Shown here piece after piece: positions 16,986-25,369 of a stretch of DNA of 64,000 nt; position 1 is the first letter of the stretch; each line of letters opens with the position of its first letter. Below the pieces are notes generated by a model. It made no database searches, was not told where the DNA came from, and saw only the letters and a list, made by a program, of their open reading frames with translations. Both the position numbers and the translations under genes were made by a program. The DNA is from Microbacterium pumilum. Lineage in GTDB: Bacteria > Actinomycetota > Actinomycetes > Actinomycetales > Microbacteriaceae. The stretch spans positions 3,286,001-3,350,000 of the forward strand of contig NZ_BAAAOH010000001.1 of the NCBI RefSeq assembly GCF_039530225.1. Reading direction: 5' to 3'.

Positions 16986-17223
16986 GGCCGACCGCACTGC
17001 TTCGATCGCGGCGAGCGACGCCCCTCGAAAAGAGAGAACGTCGAAAGTCAACGACCGGTTGGCCCGGCAATCCGTCGAAAGCCATCGCACCGACACCAAT
17101 CCCGACCACGCGCCGCAAGCAGCGTGGCTCGCGACTCCTCCCCAGGCAGCCCGCAGCGGTGTCCCCCGACGCCAAGGCTGTGGAAACCCGAATGGCACCC
17201 ACGGGGGCCGCCACAATCGGGGA

Positions 17224-18093
17224 ATGCTCCGACTCGACCCCGCCTATCCGCCGCTGTGGCGAAGCGCGACGACAATGCAGTTCGGCGCCGACCCTGTGGC
17301 GATCGTGGAAAATCCGTCCCGATGGCAGCAGCGCCTCGTACACGAACTCGCGCGAGGCATCCCCGACGACGCACTCGAGCCGGTCGCCACAGCGTTCGGC
17401 GCTCCCGACCGTGCTGCCCGCACCTTCCTACGGCAGATCCACCGGGCGCTCGCGCCGCCTCGCACCCTCGAACCACCCCGGCTGACGCTCCAGGTGCCGA
17501 CGGACTTTCCCGTCGACCGCGCCGACGCGGTCGCAGAAGCCCTCGCGTCGTCGGGCTTCGGCGTCACCCGGGCCACCTGGCACGACGCGCCCGACGAGGT
17601 GGTTCCGGATGCCGCGCCCCTCGTCGTCCTGGCGCACCATCTCGTCGAGCCCCGCCGCGCAGCGGCGCTCATGTCGCACGACATCCCGCACCTTCCGATC
17701 GTGTTCACCTGCACGGGTGCCGAGGTCGGACCTTACGTCAGGCCCGGTCTGACGCCGTGCCTGGCATGCGTTGCAGCCCACCGGCGGGATGCGGATCCGT
17801 CCTGGCCGCTGGTGGCCTCGCAGCTCATCGGCAGGCCGGTCGTCGGTCTCGAACCCTCGATCGCCTGCGAGGCGGGGATCGTGGCGGCCCGGCTGCTCAG
17901 CGAGGGCGAGCGCCGCGCGGCGCGGCAGACGACGAACTCCGTGACTTTGCGCGCTCGGTCGCTGCACCGCGCCTCGCGGGAGCACCGACCGCACGCAGAG
18001 TGCCGTTGCCGATCTCTCGCAGGAACCGGGAGGGTTGCCGATCTCGCTGTCCTCGCGCCCACGACAGCGACAGCGTTCGCGCGGCCCGCGTGA
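17224..18093 (+). CDS. Cyclodehydratase-like (TOMM leader-binding / E1-like) protein, orphan
   Basis: A 289-residue protein. The N-terminus (PPLWRSATTMQFGADP) resembles the peptide-binding module of thiazole/oxazole-modified microcin (TOMM) cyclodehydratases. The ThiF-like second half carries CLAC (about 179-182), AAHRRDADPSWPLVASQL and a C-terminal CRC (near 261-263), together a plausible zinc-binding cysteine set. TOMM partners present leader peptides to YcaO enzymes, but no YcaO, precursor peptide or dehydrogenase gene is in this window, so a different role is likely. ATG 17224 follows GGGG. The 3' end overlaps uvrD2 tail-to-tail by 197 bp. Confidence 0.72.
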   Translation: MLRLDPAYPPLWRSATTMQFGADPVAIVENPSRWQQRLVHELARGIPDDALEPVATAFGAPDRAARTFLRQIHRALAPPRTLEPPRLTLQVPTDFPVDRADAVAEALASSGFGVTRATWHDAPDEVVPDAAPLVVLAHHLVEPRRAAALMSHDIPHLPIVFTCTGAEVGPYVRPGLTPCLACVAAHRRDADPSWPLVASQLIGRPVVGLEPSIACEAGIVAARLLSEGERRAARQTTNSVTLRARSLHRASREHRPHAECRCRSLAGTGRVADLAVLAPTTATAFARPA

Positions 18094-19663
18094 TGCCGAC
18101 ATACGCCAGCCGCCGCTCTTCGTCGACCTGGTCGAACGTCGTGGCGTACGAGATGGGCAGCAGACCCTCCGAGACGCCGACGATGTGCACGTGGTCCCAC
18201 TCGAGTCCCTTTGCGGCGTGCAGGGTCGCGAGGGTCACGGTGCGCATGGCCGGCTCATCCTGGGCCTTCGCGCGCGCAGTCAGATCGTCGGTGAAGCCGC
18301 GCAGTGTCGTGCCTGGCGGCGCCTCGTCGGCGAGGCGCAGAATCGCCGCTCTTGCCTCCCACGCGTCGCGCAGGGCTCCGCCTGCCTCAGGCGGCTCATC
18401 GGTCAGTCCGAGCGAGCGCAGCACGTCGCGCACCGTGTCGGTGAAGCCGCTCTCGATCGGAGCGACCGAAGCGCCGCGCAGGGCCATCACTGCCTGACGC
18501 ACCTCGGGCAGATCGAAGAACCGGCGGCCACCGAGCACCGTCGCGGCGATCCCCGCGTCCGCCAGAGCCGCAACCAGTTCTGCCGACTGGGCATGCGCGC
18601 GGTAGAGCACCGCGATGCGCCGTGGATCGACGCCCGAGCCGATCTGCTGCGAGATCCGTGCTGCAACGCCGTGGGCCTCATCCTCGTCGTCGTCGTATGC
18701 CGTGACGATGGGGGTGTCGTTCGTCGTTGGCTGCTCGCCGGAGGCGACGAGGTTCAGCGCCCCCGGCCGGTCGCGCATCAGGTCGTTCGCTACGGCGAGG
18801 ACCGCGGGATCCGATCGGTGATTCGTCTCGAGACGCACGACGCGGGCGCCCTCGTGCCGACTCTCGAATCCGAGCAGGAATCGCGCATCGGCGCCGGCGA
18901 ACGAGTAGACGGTCTGGCTCGCATCACCGACGACGCACACATCGCGCCGATCGCCGAGCCACAGCTCGAGGAGGCGGTGCTGCAAGGGCGAGACATCCTG
19001 GAACTCGTCGACGGTGAAGTGTCGGTACTGCTCGTGCACCGCCCGAGCGACATGCGGCTCGGCCTCGAGCATGCCGGCGCACGCCAGGAGCACGTCTTCG
19101 AAATCGAGCTGGCGTCGCTCGTCCTTGAGCTTTTCGTAGGCGAGGTGCAACTGACCGACCCGATCGACGGGCAGCCGGCCGATGCCCTGCGGCCGGGCGG
19201 CGACGTATTCGTCGACGCTGCGCATCGTGACCTTGCGCCATTCGATCCCGCTCGCGACGTCGCGGAGCGTCGCGACATCCGGCCCGATCCCCATGCTGTC
19301 CGCCGCGTGCGCGAGCAGACGCACCTTGTTGTCGACGATGCCCGGCATGGCGTCGCCGGCGAGTGTCGGCCAGAAGTAGTTCAGCTGCGCGAGCGCTGCG
19401 GCATGGAAGGTCCGGGCCGCCACACCCACGACGCCGAGAGCGCGTAGGCGTCCGCGCATCTCGCCCGCAGCCTTGGCTGTGAAGGTCACAGCCATGACCC
19501 GACCCGGCGAGTACGCGCCGGTGTCGACGCCGTGAGCGATGCGGTGGGTGATCACGCGGGTCTTGCCGGTGCCCGCTCCGGCGAGCACGACGACCGGGCC
19601 TCGCAGGGTCGTGACGGCTTCGAGCTGCGCCTCATCCAGCCCGGCGAGCACGCCTTCGCTCAC
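17897..19663 (-). CDS. uvrD2: UvrD2-like superfamily 1 DNA helicase
   Basis: A 588-residue SF1A 3'-5' helicase. The Walker A is GAGTGKT (about 29-35), motif Ia VMAVTFTAKAAGEMRGR, Walker B VDEFQDVSP, motif III GDASQTVYSFAGAD, and the C-terminal ATP-binding motif VGITRAARTLSLSWA. The order UvrD2-NudC-AdnB-AdnA supports the UvrD2 assignment. Mycobacterial UvrD2 is about 700 residues with HRDC and tetracysteine C-terminal modules; this protein stops shortly after the helicase core with a basic Ser/Arg tail. The GTG start (AAGGGGG upstream) overlaps the nudC stop (GTGA). Confidence 0.92.
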   Translation of the reverse strand: MSEGVLAGLDEAQLEAVTTLRGPVVVLAGAGTGKTRVITHRIAHGVDTGAYSPGRVMAVTFTAKAAGEMRGRLRALGVVGVAARTFHAAALAQLNYFWPTLAGDAMPGIVDNKVRLLAHAADSMGIGPDVATLRDVASGIEWRKVTMRSVDEYVAARPQGIGRLPVDRVGQLHLAYEKLKDERRQLDFEDVLLACAGMLEAEPHVARAVHEQYRHFTVDEFQDVSPLQHRLLELWLGDRRDVCVVGDASQTVYSFAGADARFLLGFESRHEGARVVRLETNHRSDPAVLAVANDLMRDRPGALNLVASGEQPTTNDTPIVTAYDDDEDEAHGVAARISQQIGSGVDPRRIAVLYRAHAQSAELVAALADAGIAATVLGGRRFFDLPEVRQAVMALRGASVAPIESGFTDTVRDVLRSLGLTDEPPEAGGALRDAWEARAAILRLADEAPPGTTLRGFTDDLTARAKAQDEPAMRTVTLATLHAAKGLEWDHVHIVGVSEGLLPISYATTFDQVDEERRLAYVGITRAARTLSLSWARGQRDRQPSRFLREIGNGTLRAVGAPARRGAATERAKSRSSSSAAPRGARPR

Positions 19664-20574
19664 GCGTCCCCCTTGAACCAGCCGCTGACCAGGCGGTGCG
19701 CGATCGACGCGCGCCCCGGCAGAAGCAGGTCACTCTCGCCGGCGAGACCGGCGCCGATCTCGTCGCGCGTGAACCACCGGACGGCGATGATCTCCTCGCC
19801 GTCCGGTTCGGCCGCCGCGTCGTCGGCCGCGGTGGCGAGATATCCGACCATGAGCGAACGCGGGTACGGCCACGCCTGAGAACCGCGATACCGGATGTCG
19901 ACAGCATCCACACCTGCCTCCTCGAGCAGCTCGCGGCGCACTGCGGCCTCGAGCGATTCGCCCGCCTCGACGAAGCCCGCGAAGCACGAGAACCTGTTCG
20001 CGCCCCAGAGCGCGTTCGAACCGAGCAGCAGCCGATCGGGATCGTCCGCGCTCGTGATGGCGACGATGACGGCGGGATCGGTGCGGGGAAAATGCTGCCG
20101 GCCGCAGTGAGGACATCGCCGCGACCATCCAGCGTCCCCAAGGTCCGCAAGCGTTCCGCAGGCCGGGCAATAGGGTGAGTCCAGCAGCCACCGGCCGAGG
20201 CTGAGTGCCTCGACGAAGGCATCCGCATCGCTCTGCTCCAGCGACCCGCCGACCACACGCAGCCCCGCCCATCCGGCGGGTGCGGCGAACAACGGCTCTT
20301 CCCCCGTCGCGAAGACCGCTGTCAGCAGCGCGTTCCCTTCAGGGTCGCGGCCGAGAAAGGCCCAGACTCCCCCATCCGGTACGTCTTCCGCTCGAGACCA
20401 CATCAGCCGGCCGGGCTCGGCGAGTGGCGCGGCGTCGCCGGCGATCACGAGCACGCGGGATGCCGCATCCGCCCGCGCACTCTCGATGAGGTTCTCAGTC
20501 GCACGCTCTTCGGCCGCACGATCGATCGCGGATCCTGCGAGGGGTGGAAGCTGCGTACTCTCGGGCGCCGTCAT
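19660..20574 (-). CDS. nudC: NAD(+) diphosphatase / NADH pyrophosphatase
   Basis: A 304-residue NudC. A four-cysteine zinc ribbon (CPACG and CPHCG, about 142-163) precedes the Nudix box GFVEAGESLEAAVRRELLEEAGV and the NudC signature variant SQAWPYPRSLM. It hydrolyses NAD(H) to NMN(H) and AMP and can remove NAD caps from RNA. The ATG at 20574 is taken because CGGAG lies 9 nt upstream; an ATG three codons earlier is possible. It is coupled to uvrD2 and divergent from the kinase-fold gene. Confidence 0.93.
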   Translation of the reverse strand: MTAPESTQLPPLAGSAIDRAAEERATENLIESARADAASRVLVIAGDAAPLAEPGRLMWSRAEDVPDGGVWAFLGRDPEGNALLTAVFATGEEPLFAAPAGWAGLRVVGGSLEQSDADAFVEALSLGRWLLDSPYCPACGTLADLGDAGWSRRCPHCGRQHFPRTDPAVIVAITSADDPDRLLLGSNALWGANRFSCFAGFVEAGESLEAAVRRELLEEAGVDAVDIRYRGSQAWPYPRSLMVGYLATAADDAAAEPDGEEIIAVRWFTRDEIGAGLAGESDLLLPGRASIAHRLVSGWFKGDA

Positions 20575-20672
20575 CGGGGACATCTCCGCTTTCGTCGATC
20601 GTCCTGGGTGTTGCTGGATCAGCCAGGGCGTGGCGCGGGGGCGGACGGGAGTACCCGACCTACCCTGGGCAC

Positions 20673-22004
20673 ATGGCACGCTCACCCTTCACTCTAGCCG
20701 CGTCCGTGACGTCGGCTCTGCCCCGGGTAGGCGTCGTCGGAGTCGGCGCGCTCACCGAGGGCGCCGCCGGCCGATACGACGCCGCGATCGCCGATCTCGA
20801 CGACGGTCGCCGGGTGGTGGTGCGCGTCCCCGCCGACGACACCGCCGTTCCGGAACTCGCCGCCGAGGTGCGCGCACTGCGCGCCTTGACCCCCGGTGTG
20901 CGCGGGCTGCTGCCGTTCCGCGCGCCCGAACTTCTCGGCGAGGCCGGCATCGGCGACTCGCGCGCGATCGTCGTGGACTTCCTTCCCGGCTACCGGGTCG
21001 ACGCAGCGCACCTGCCCCCGGGCCGCGGTGCCGCGACGTCGCTCGGCGCATCGCTCGCCGCTCTGCACGCCCTCCCCCTGTCGATCGTCCGCACCGAGGG
21101 GCTGCCCGTTCGGACCCCGCAGCAGGTGCGCACCGACACCGCCCGGCTGATCGATCGTGCGGAGGCGACTCGGCGCACGCCGAAGGCGCTCCTCGGCCGC
21201 TGGCGTCGGGCGGTGGCCTCGGACGAGCTCTGGCGCTTCGAGTCGGCCGTCGTCCTGGGCGGCGCCGGCGCGGCATCCTTCCTCTTCGACGACGTCGACG
21301 GTGTGCCACGCGTCACGGGGCTGCTCGAGTGGCACGGCCTGTCGGTGGGCGACCCCGCGGCCGATCTGCAATGGCTGGCGTCCGCGCCGGCAGCAGCTGA
21401 CGACGTCTACGCCGCCTACGTCGCCCACAGCGGGCGCGCCCCCGACGCCCGCGCCCGCGAGCGCGGGCGCCTCTACGCCGAGCTCGAGTTCGCCAAATGG
21501 CTGATCCACGGCCACGAGTCGGGCCGCAAGGACGTGATCGACGACGCTGTCGGCCTCCTCGAGTCGCTCGCTGCGGGAGTCCAGGGCGACGACATCGTGA
21601 CGGATGCCGCACTGGACGTCGAAGACGCGATCGCGCTGCTCGAACGCATGCCGGGCGCGGCGCCTGTCGCCGTCGACACCTCGATGCAGACGGACGCGTA
21701 CGACCCCGAGGAGCTCTCGCTCTGGGTCGCCAGCGACGACGATTCCCCAGGAGACGACGACGCGGATGACGCGGGCGCCGTCACCGAAGATCTATCCGCC
21801 ATCCGGCAGGCGAGGCTCGCGGCCGCAGCAGCCGATTCCGGTGAGATGGGGGCCGGACCACGGCATGTGGACGACCTCTCGACAGCGCCGATCGAGCTGC
21901 CGACTCTGCTCGACGTTCAGCCCCGGGATGTCGACGAGGAACGCGAGGCAGAGCGCGCTTCGCGCGCCGCGTTCCAGCGCTGGACCAGGTCTGACTCCGA
22001 GTAG
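20673..22004 (+). CDS. Aminoglycoside/macrolide phosphotransferase-fold protein lacking the catalytic HGD
   Basis: A 443-residue protein. Residues 1-300 resemble the APH/macrolide-kinase fold: N-lobe with RRVVVRVPADD and VRALRALTPG, then VDFLPGYRVD, and the Mg-binding region GLLEWHGLSVGDPAADLQWL. Where active enzymes have HGD in the catalytic loop this one reads VVLGGAGAASFLFDD, so the catalytic Asp is missing and phosphotransfer is doubtful. Residues 330-443 are an acidic, disordered-looking extension. ATG 20673 lies 6 nt after TACCCT (20661-20666), i.e. leaderless. It is divergent from nudC and overlaps adnB tail-to-tail by 88 bp. Confidence 0.75.
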   Translation: MARSPFTLAASVTSALPRVGVVGVGALTEGAAGRYDAAIADLDDGRRVVVRVPADDTAVPELAAEVRALRALTPGVRGLLPFRAPELLGEAGIGDSRAIVVDFLPGYRVDAAHLPPGRGAATSLGASLAALHALPLSIVRTEGLPVRTPQQVRTDTARLIDRAEATRRTPKALLGRWRRAVASDELWRFESAVVLGGAGAASFLFDDVDGVPRVTGLLEWHGLSVGDPAADLQWLASAPAAADDVYAAYVAHSGRAPDARARERGRLYAELEFAKWLIHGHESGRKDVIDDAVGLLESLAAGVQGDDIVTDAALDVEDAIALLERMPGAAPVAVDTSMQTDAYDPEELSLWVASDDDSPGDDDADDAGAVTEDLSAIRQARLAAAAADSGEMGAGPRHVDDLSTAPIELPTLLDVQPRDVDEEREAERASRAAFQRWTRSDSE

Positions 22005-25000
22005 ACGCGGTCCGAGCGGATGACGAGGTCGTCCGACACGTAATACAGCACGACGTCGATGTCCTCCAGCGGGACACCGTGGCGCTTGTGGTACGCCACC
22101 CGATACAGCGCGAGCTGCAGCATCCGCTCATCGCGCTGTGCGGCGGATGTCGGCGGGCGACCCGTCTTCCAGTCCACGATCTCGATGCGGTCGCCGCGCC
22201 GATACACCGCGTCGAGCTTGCAGACCACGGTGCCGAGACCGTCGGCTCCCGCCAGAGTGACGTCGATCTCGGTCTCGACCTCGATCGGGCGAAGGTCTGC
22301 CCATTCCGACGCGAGAAAGGTCGCGATCAGCCGGTCGAGCTCGACGGCATCGGCGCGTGAAGCCTCGGTCTCGGCGGGTTGCTCGTCGTCGATCTCCCAC
22401 AGGCCGTCATCCAGTGAGGTGCCGCGGCCGGCGAGTCCCGATCGCTGCTCGACCCACGCGTGGAAGAGCGTGCCGCGACGCGTCTGGTCGTAGGGGCGCT
22501 CGGGCACGGGCCGCGCGATCGAGCCGACGGTCGCGGCGAAGTCGTCCACGAAGTCTTTGAACCGGGATGCCGCGACCCGCGACGGCGCATCGTGCACCGG
22601 CGGCCGCCCCCGAGCCGCCCGCTCCAGGAGCAGGCGCTGCAGCTGTTCCGACGGCTCCGACCGCCGGTCCTCGTCGATCGCGTCGTCCACCGCTGCAGCC
22701 GCGGCGCGAACGCGCTCACCGCGCGCACCAAGGGGGTCGAGCGGCCATCGCAGCGTCGCCCCGAGCCTGCCCTCGTAGGGATTCTCGCCCGAGTCGTCGA
22801 CGTCGATCGGGTCCAGGCCCAGCGCGGCGACGATCTCTTCGAGATAGGCACTCGGGCGCCTGGGCTCCTTCTGCCCACCCCATTGCGACCCGGTGAGCAG
22901 CAGGTCGCCGCGTGCCCGCGTGACGGCGACATACGCGAGACGACGTTCCTCCCGCTCCTGATACGCCTTGTTGGAGGCCTTGAACGACGTGATCGCCTTC
23001 TGCAGCCCGCCGCGGTCGGTGGCCGCATCGGGACTCCATTCGAGTGATGGAATCGCGGCGCGGTCGCCTCGGAACGGATACGGCAGCACGCCGAAACCGA
23101 GCCACCCCAGCGTGCTGCGGGGCCGCTTCGGCAGCTCATCCTGCACGAGTCGCACAACGGCGACGGCATCCCACTCGAGACCCTTCGACCCGTGGATCGT
23201 GAGGAGCTGCACCACGCCTGGCTCGGGAGGCTCGGGACGGGGCATCAGCTCGTCGGTCTCTTCGGCATGGTCGAGCCAGGCGAGCAGACTGCCGATCGAG
23301 CCGCGCTCGTCGGCGGCGAGGAAGGTGCGGATCTCATCGACGAATGAGCGCAGCTGCGTTCCCGCGAGGCGCGCCGGACCGCGGCTCTCGTTCGAGGCGA
23401 GCTCGATGTCGAGGCCGAGCTCCAGCTCGATCGCGCGGATGAGCTCGGGAATCGGCTGCCCGACGGCGCTGCGCAGCCGCTCGAACACCCCACCCGCGTC
23501 CTTGACACGGCGGATCCCCTCGCTCGTGAGGTGCGCGAGCAGCCCGTAGTCGGCCGGCAGCGCGCGGACGACGTCGACGGCATCCACGATCGACACCTGC
23601 TCGTCGATGCCGACCGAGCCTCGCAATCGCTGCAAGAGGTGGTCTGGCAGTCGGGTGAACGACTCGTCGCGCTGCGCGAGCGTCGTCGCGAGCTCGTGAA
23701 GGGCAGCCATGTCGGCCACCCCCACCCCGAAGCGGGGTCCGACGAGCAGGCGGATCAGCGAGGAGCCCTGCGATGGGTCGCTCAGCACGCGAAGCGCGGC
23801 CACGACGTCCACGACCTCGGGAGTCGAGAGCAGGCCACCGAGCCCCAGAATGCGGTGCGGGATGCCGCGCTCGGCGAGCGCATCGGCGAAGACCGACATA
23901 TGGCGTTTGGCCCGGAACAGGATTGCGCCCGAGTGAGGCTCGGTGTGCGTGCCCGCGTGGCGGGAGCGAACCGCGCTGAACCACTCCGCGACCGCTTCGG
24001 CCTCTTCTTCGATCGTCGACTCGAATCGTCGTGCGACACGGCCCTGGCCGGCCAGGGGGCGGGACACGAGCGGCGGCACGTCGACGCCCATCGGCGCCGC
24101 GCCGGCGATCAGGGTGTTGGCGGCATCCAGGATCGAACGGTCGTTCCGCCAGCTCACCATGAGCGCGAACCGCTCGCATCGCGAGTCCCGTGCGAACACC
24201 CGCGGAAAGGCGCCGAGATTGTCGGCGCTCGCGCCGCGCCAGCCGTAGATCGACTGATGCGGGTCGCCGACGGCCATCACCGGTGTGTCGTGGAAGATGG
24301 CACCGAGCAGCTCGGTCTGGATCACCGAGGTGTCCTGGTACTCGTCGAGGAGCACGACGCGATACTGTTCGCGCAGCTCGTCGATCACCTCGGGTGCCCG
24401 CGAGACGATCTCGAGCGCGCCGGCGACCTGGTCGGCGAAGTCGAGGGCGTTGTTCGCCTCCTTCGACCGCGCATAGTCGCTGACGAGCCCTGCGAGGATC
24501 GGAAGACCCCCCATCGTGGTGTGGAGCTTCTCGACGTCGCCGGGATTCGCGAGACTCGGGTTCACGAGCGGCGCGACGGCGGCCGCGAAGCGCTCGCCGA
24601 ACGCCGCCACCTCTGCCACGTCGGCGCGGTTGTCGAGGATCTCACCCGCGAGCTTCTGCACGGCATCCACGACGGTGCCGAAGCGATCCTCACGGTGTGC
24701 GAGCCGGTCATCGAGCGAATCGATTACCACACGACGGGCCGTCAGCCACGACCCGGACTGGCTGAGCAGAGCAGCTTCGGCATCCCGCCCGATTCGAGCC
24801 GCGTGCTCGCGCACGATCGCATCGGCGAAGGCGTTGTACGTCGACACACGGGCACGCAGCAGTGCGTCCTCGGCGAGGCGGCGTGCGACATCGACAGCAG
24901 ACGCGCCGGTCTCGAGCCGCAGCGCGAGTCGATCGAGCTCTTCGCCCAGCTGCGTCCGGCGGCGTCGATCGGGCACAGCGGTGAGCCGCGCCCAGACTTC

Positions 25001-25369
25001 TTCGAGGGCGCCCGATGCCGCGAGCGCCCCGAGATGCGGAAGCAGCCCGCGGTGCGAGTACTCGTCCATGCGGGCGAGACGCGACTCGATCCGCTCGGCC
25101 AGTTCGCCGGCGGCCTTGCGGGTGAAGGTGAGTCCGAGCACCTCGTCGCGGCGCACGTGACCATTCGCCACGAGCCACACGACCCGCCCGGCCATGGTCT
25201 CGGTCTTGCCGCTGCCGGCGCCGGCGATGACGAGAGCCGGCGACGGTGGTGCCTCGATGACGGCGCGCTGGTCGGCCGTGGGTTCGGGCAGCCCGAGCGC
25301 CGTCGCGATGACGGACGCGCCGAGCCCGAGGTCGCCCGTCCATGCGGCGACCGGGAGGACGGCTGTCAC
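21917..25369 (-). CDS. adnB: AdnB-like helicase-nuclease subunit
   Basis: A 1150-residue protein with an N-terminal UvrD-type motor and C-terminal RecB-like nuclease. Motor motifs: Walker A GAGSGKTETMAGRV (about 47-60), EVLGLTFTRKAAGELAERI, Walker B LLDEYQDTSVIQ, GDPHQSIYGWRGA, LLTIHGSKGLEWD and VAVTRARGDLLL. Nuclease motifs near the C-terminus: CKLDAVYRRGDRIEIVDWKTGRP followed by QLALYRVAY. AdnAB is the mycobacterial and actinobacterial end-resection machine for double-strand-break repair; this subunit has the canonical motor. The GTG start overlaps the adnA stop (GTGA). Confidence 0.9.
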   Translation of the reverse strand: MTAVLPVAAWTGDLGLGASVIATALGLPEPTADQRAVIEAPPSPALVIAGAGSGKTETMAGRVVWLVANGHVRRDEVLGLTFTRKAAGELAERIESRLARMDEYSHRGLLPHLGALAASGALEEVWARLTAVPDRRRRTQLGEELDRLALRLETGASAVDVARRLAEDALLRARVSTYNAFADAIVREHAARIGRDAEAALLSQSGSWLTARRVVIDSLDDRLAHREDRFGTVVDAVQKLAGEILDNRADVAEVAAFGERFAAAVAPLVNPSLANPGDVEKLHTTMGGLPILAGLVSDYARSKEANNALDFADQVAGALEIVSRAPEVIDELREQYRVVLLDEYQDTSVIQTELLGAIFHDTPVMAVGDPHQSIYGWRGASADNLGAFPRVFARDSRCERFALMVSWRNDRSILDAANTLIAGAAPMGVDVPPLVSRPLAGQGRVARRFESTIEEEAEAVAEWFSAVRSRHAGTHTEPHSGAILFRAKRHMSVFADALAERGIPHRILGLGGLLSTPEVVDVVAALRVLSDPSQGSSLIRLLVGPRFGVGVADMAALHELATTLAQRDESFTRLPDHLLQRLRGSVGIDEQVSIVDAVDVVRALPADYGLLAHLTSEGIRRVKDAGGVFERLRSAVGQPIPELIRAIELELGLDIELASNESRGPARLAGTQLRSFVDEIRTFLAADERGSIGSLLAWLDHAEETDELMPRPEPPEPGVVQLLTIHGSKGLEWDAVAVVRLVQDELPKRPRSTLGWLGFGVLPYPFRGDRAAIPSLEWSPDAATDRGGLQKAITSFKASNKAYQEREERRLAYVAVTRARGDLLLTGSQWGGQKEPRRPSAYLEEIVAALGLDPIDVDDSGENPYEGRLGATLRWPLDPLGARGERVRAAAAAVDDAIDEDRRSEPSEQLQRLLLERAARGRPPVHDAPSRVAASRFKDFVDDFAATVGSIARPVPERPYDQTRRGTLFHAWVEQRSGLAGRGTSLDDGLWEIDDEQPAETEASRADAVELDRLIATFLASEWADLRPIEVETEIDVTLAGADGLGTVVCKLDAVYRRGDRIEIVDWKTGRPPTSAAQRDERMLQLALYRVAYHKRHGVPLEDIDVVLYYVSDDLVIRSDRVYSESDLVQRWNAAREARSASRSSSTSRG

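Noticed and set aside
16986..17223. WhiB7-like regulator expected near uvrD2 in mycobacteria
   Set aside because: No ORF with four conserved cysteines was found on either strand in this gap.
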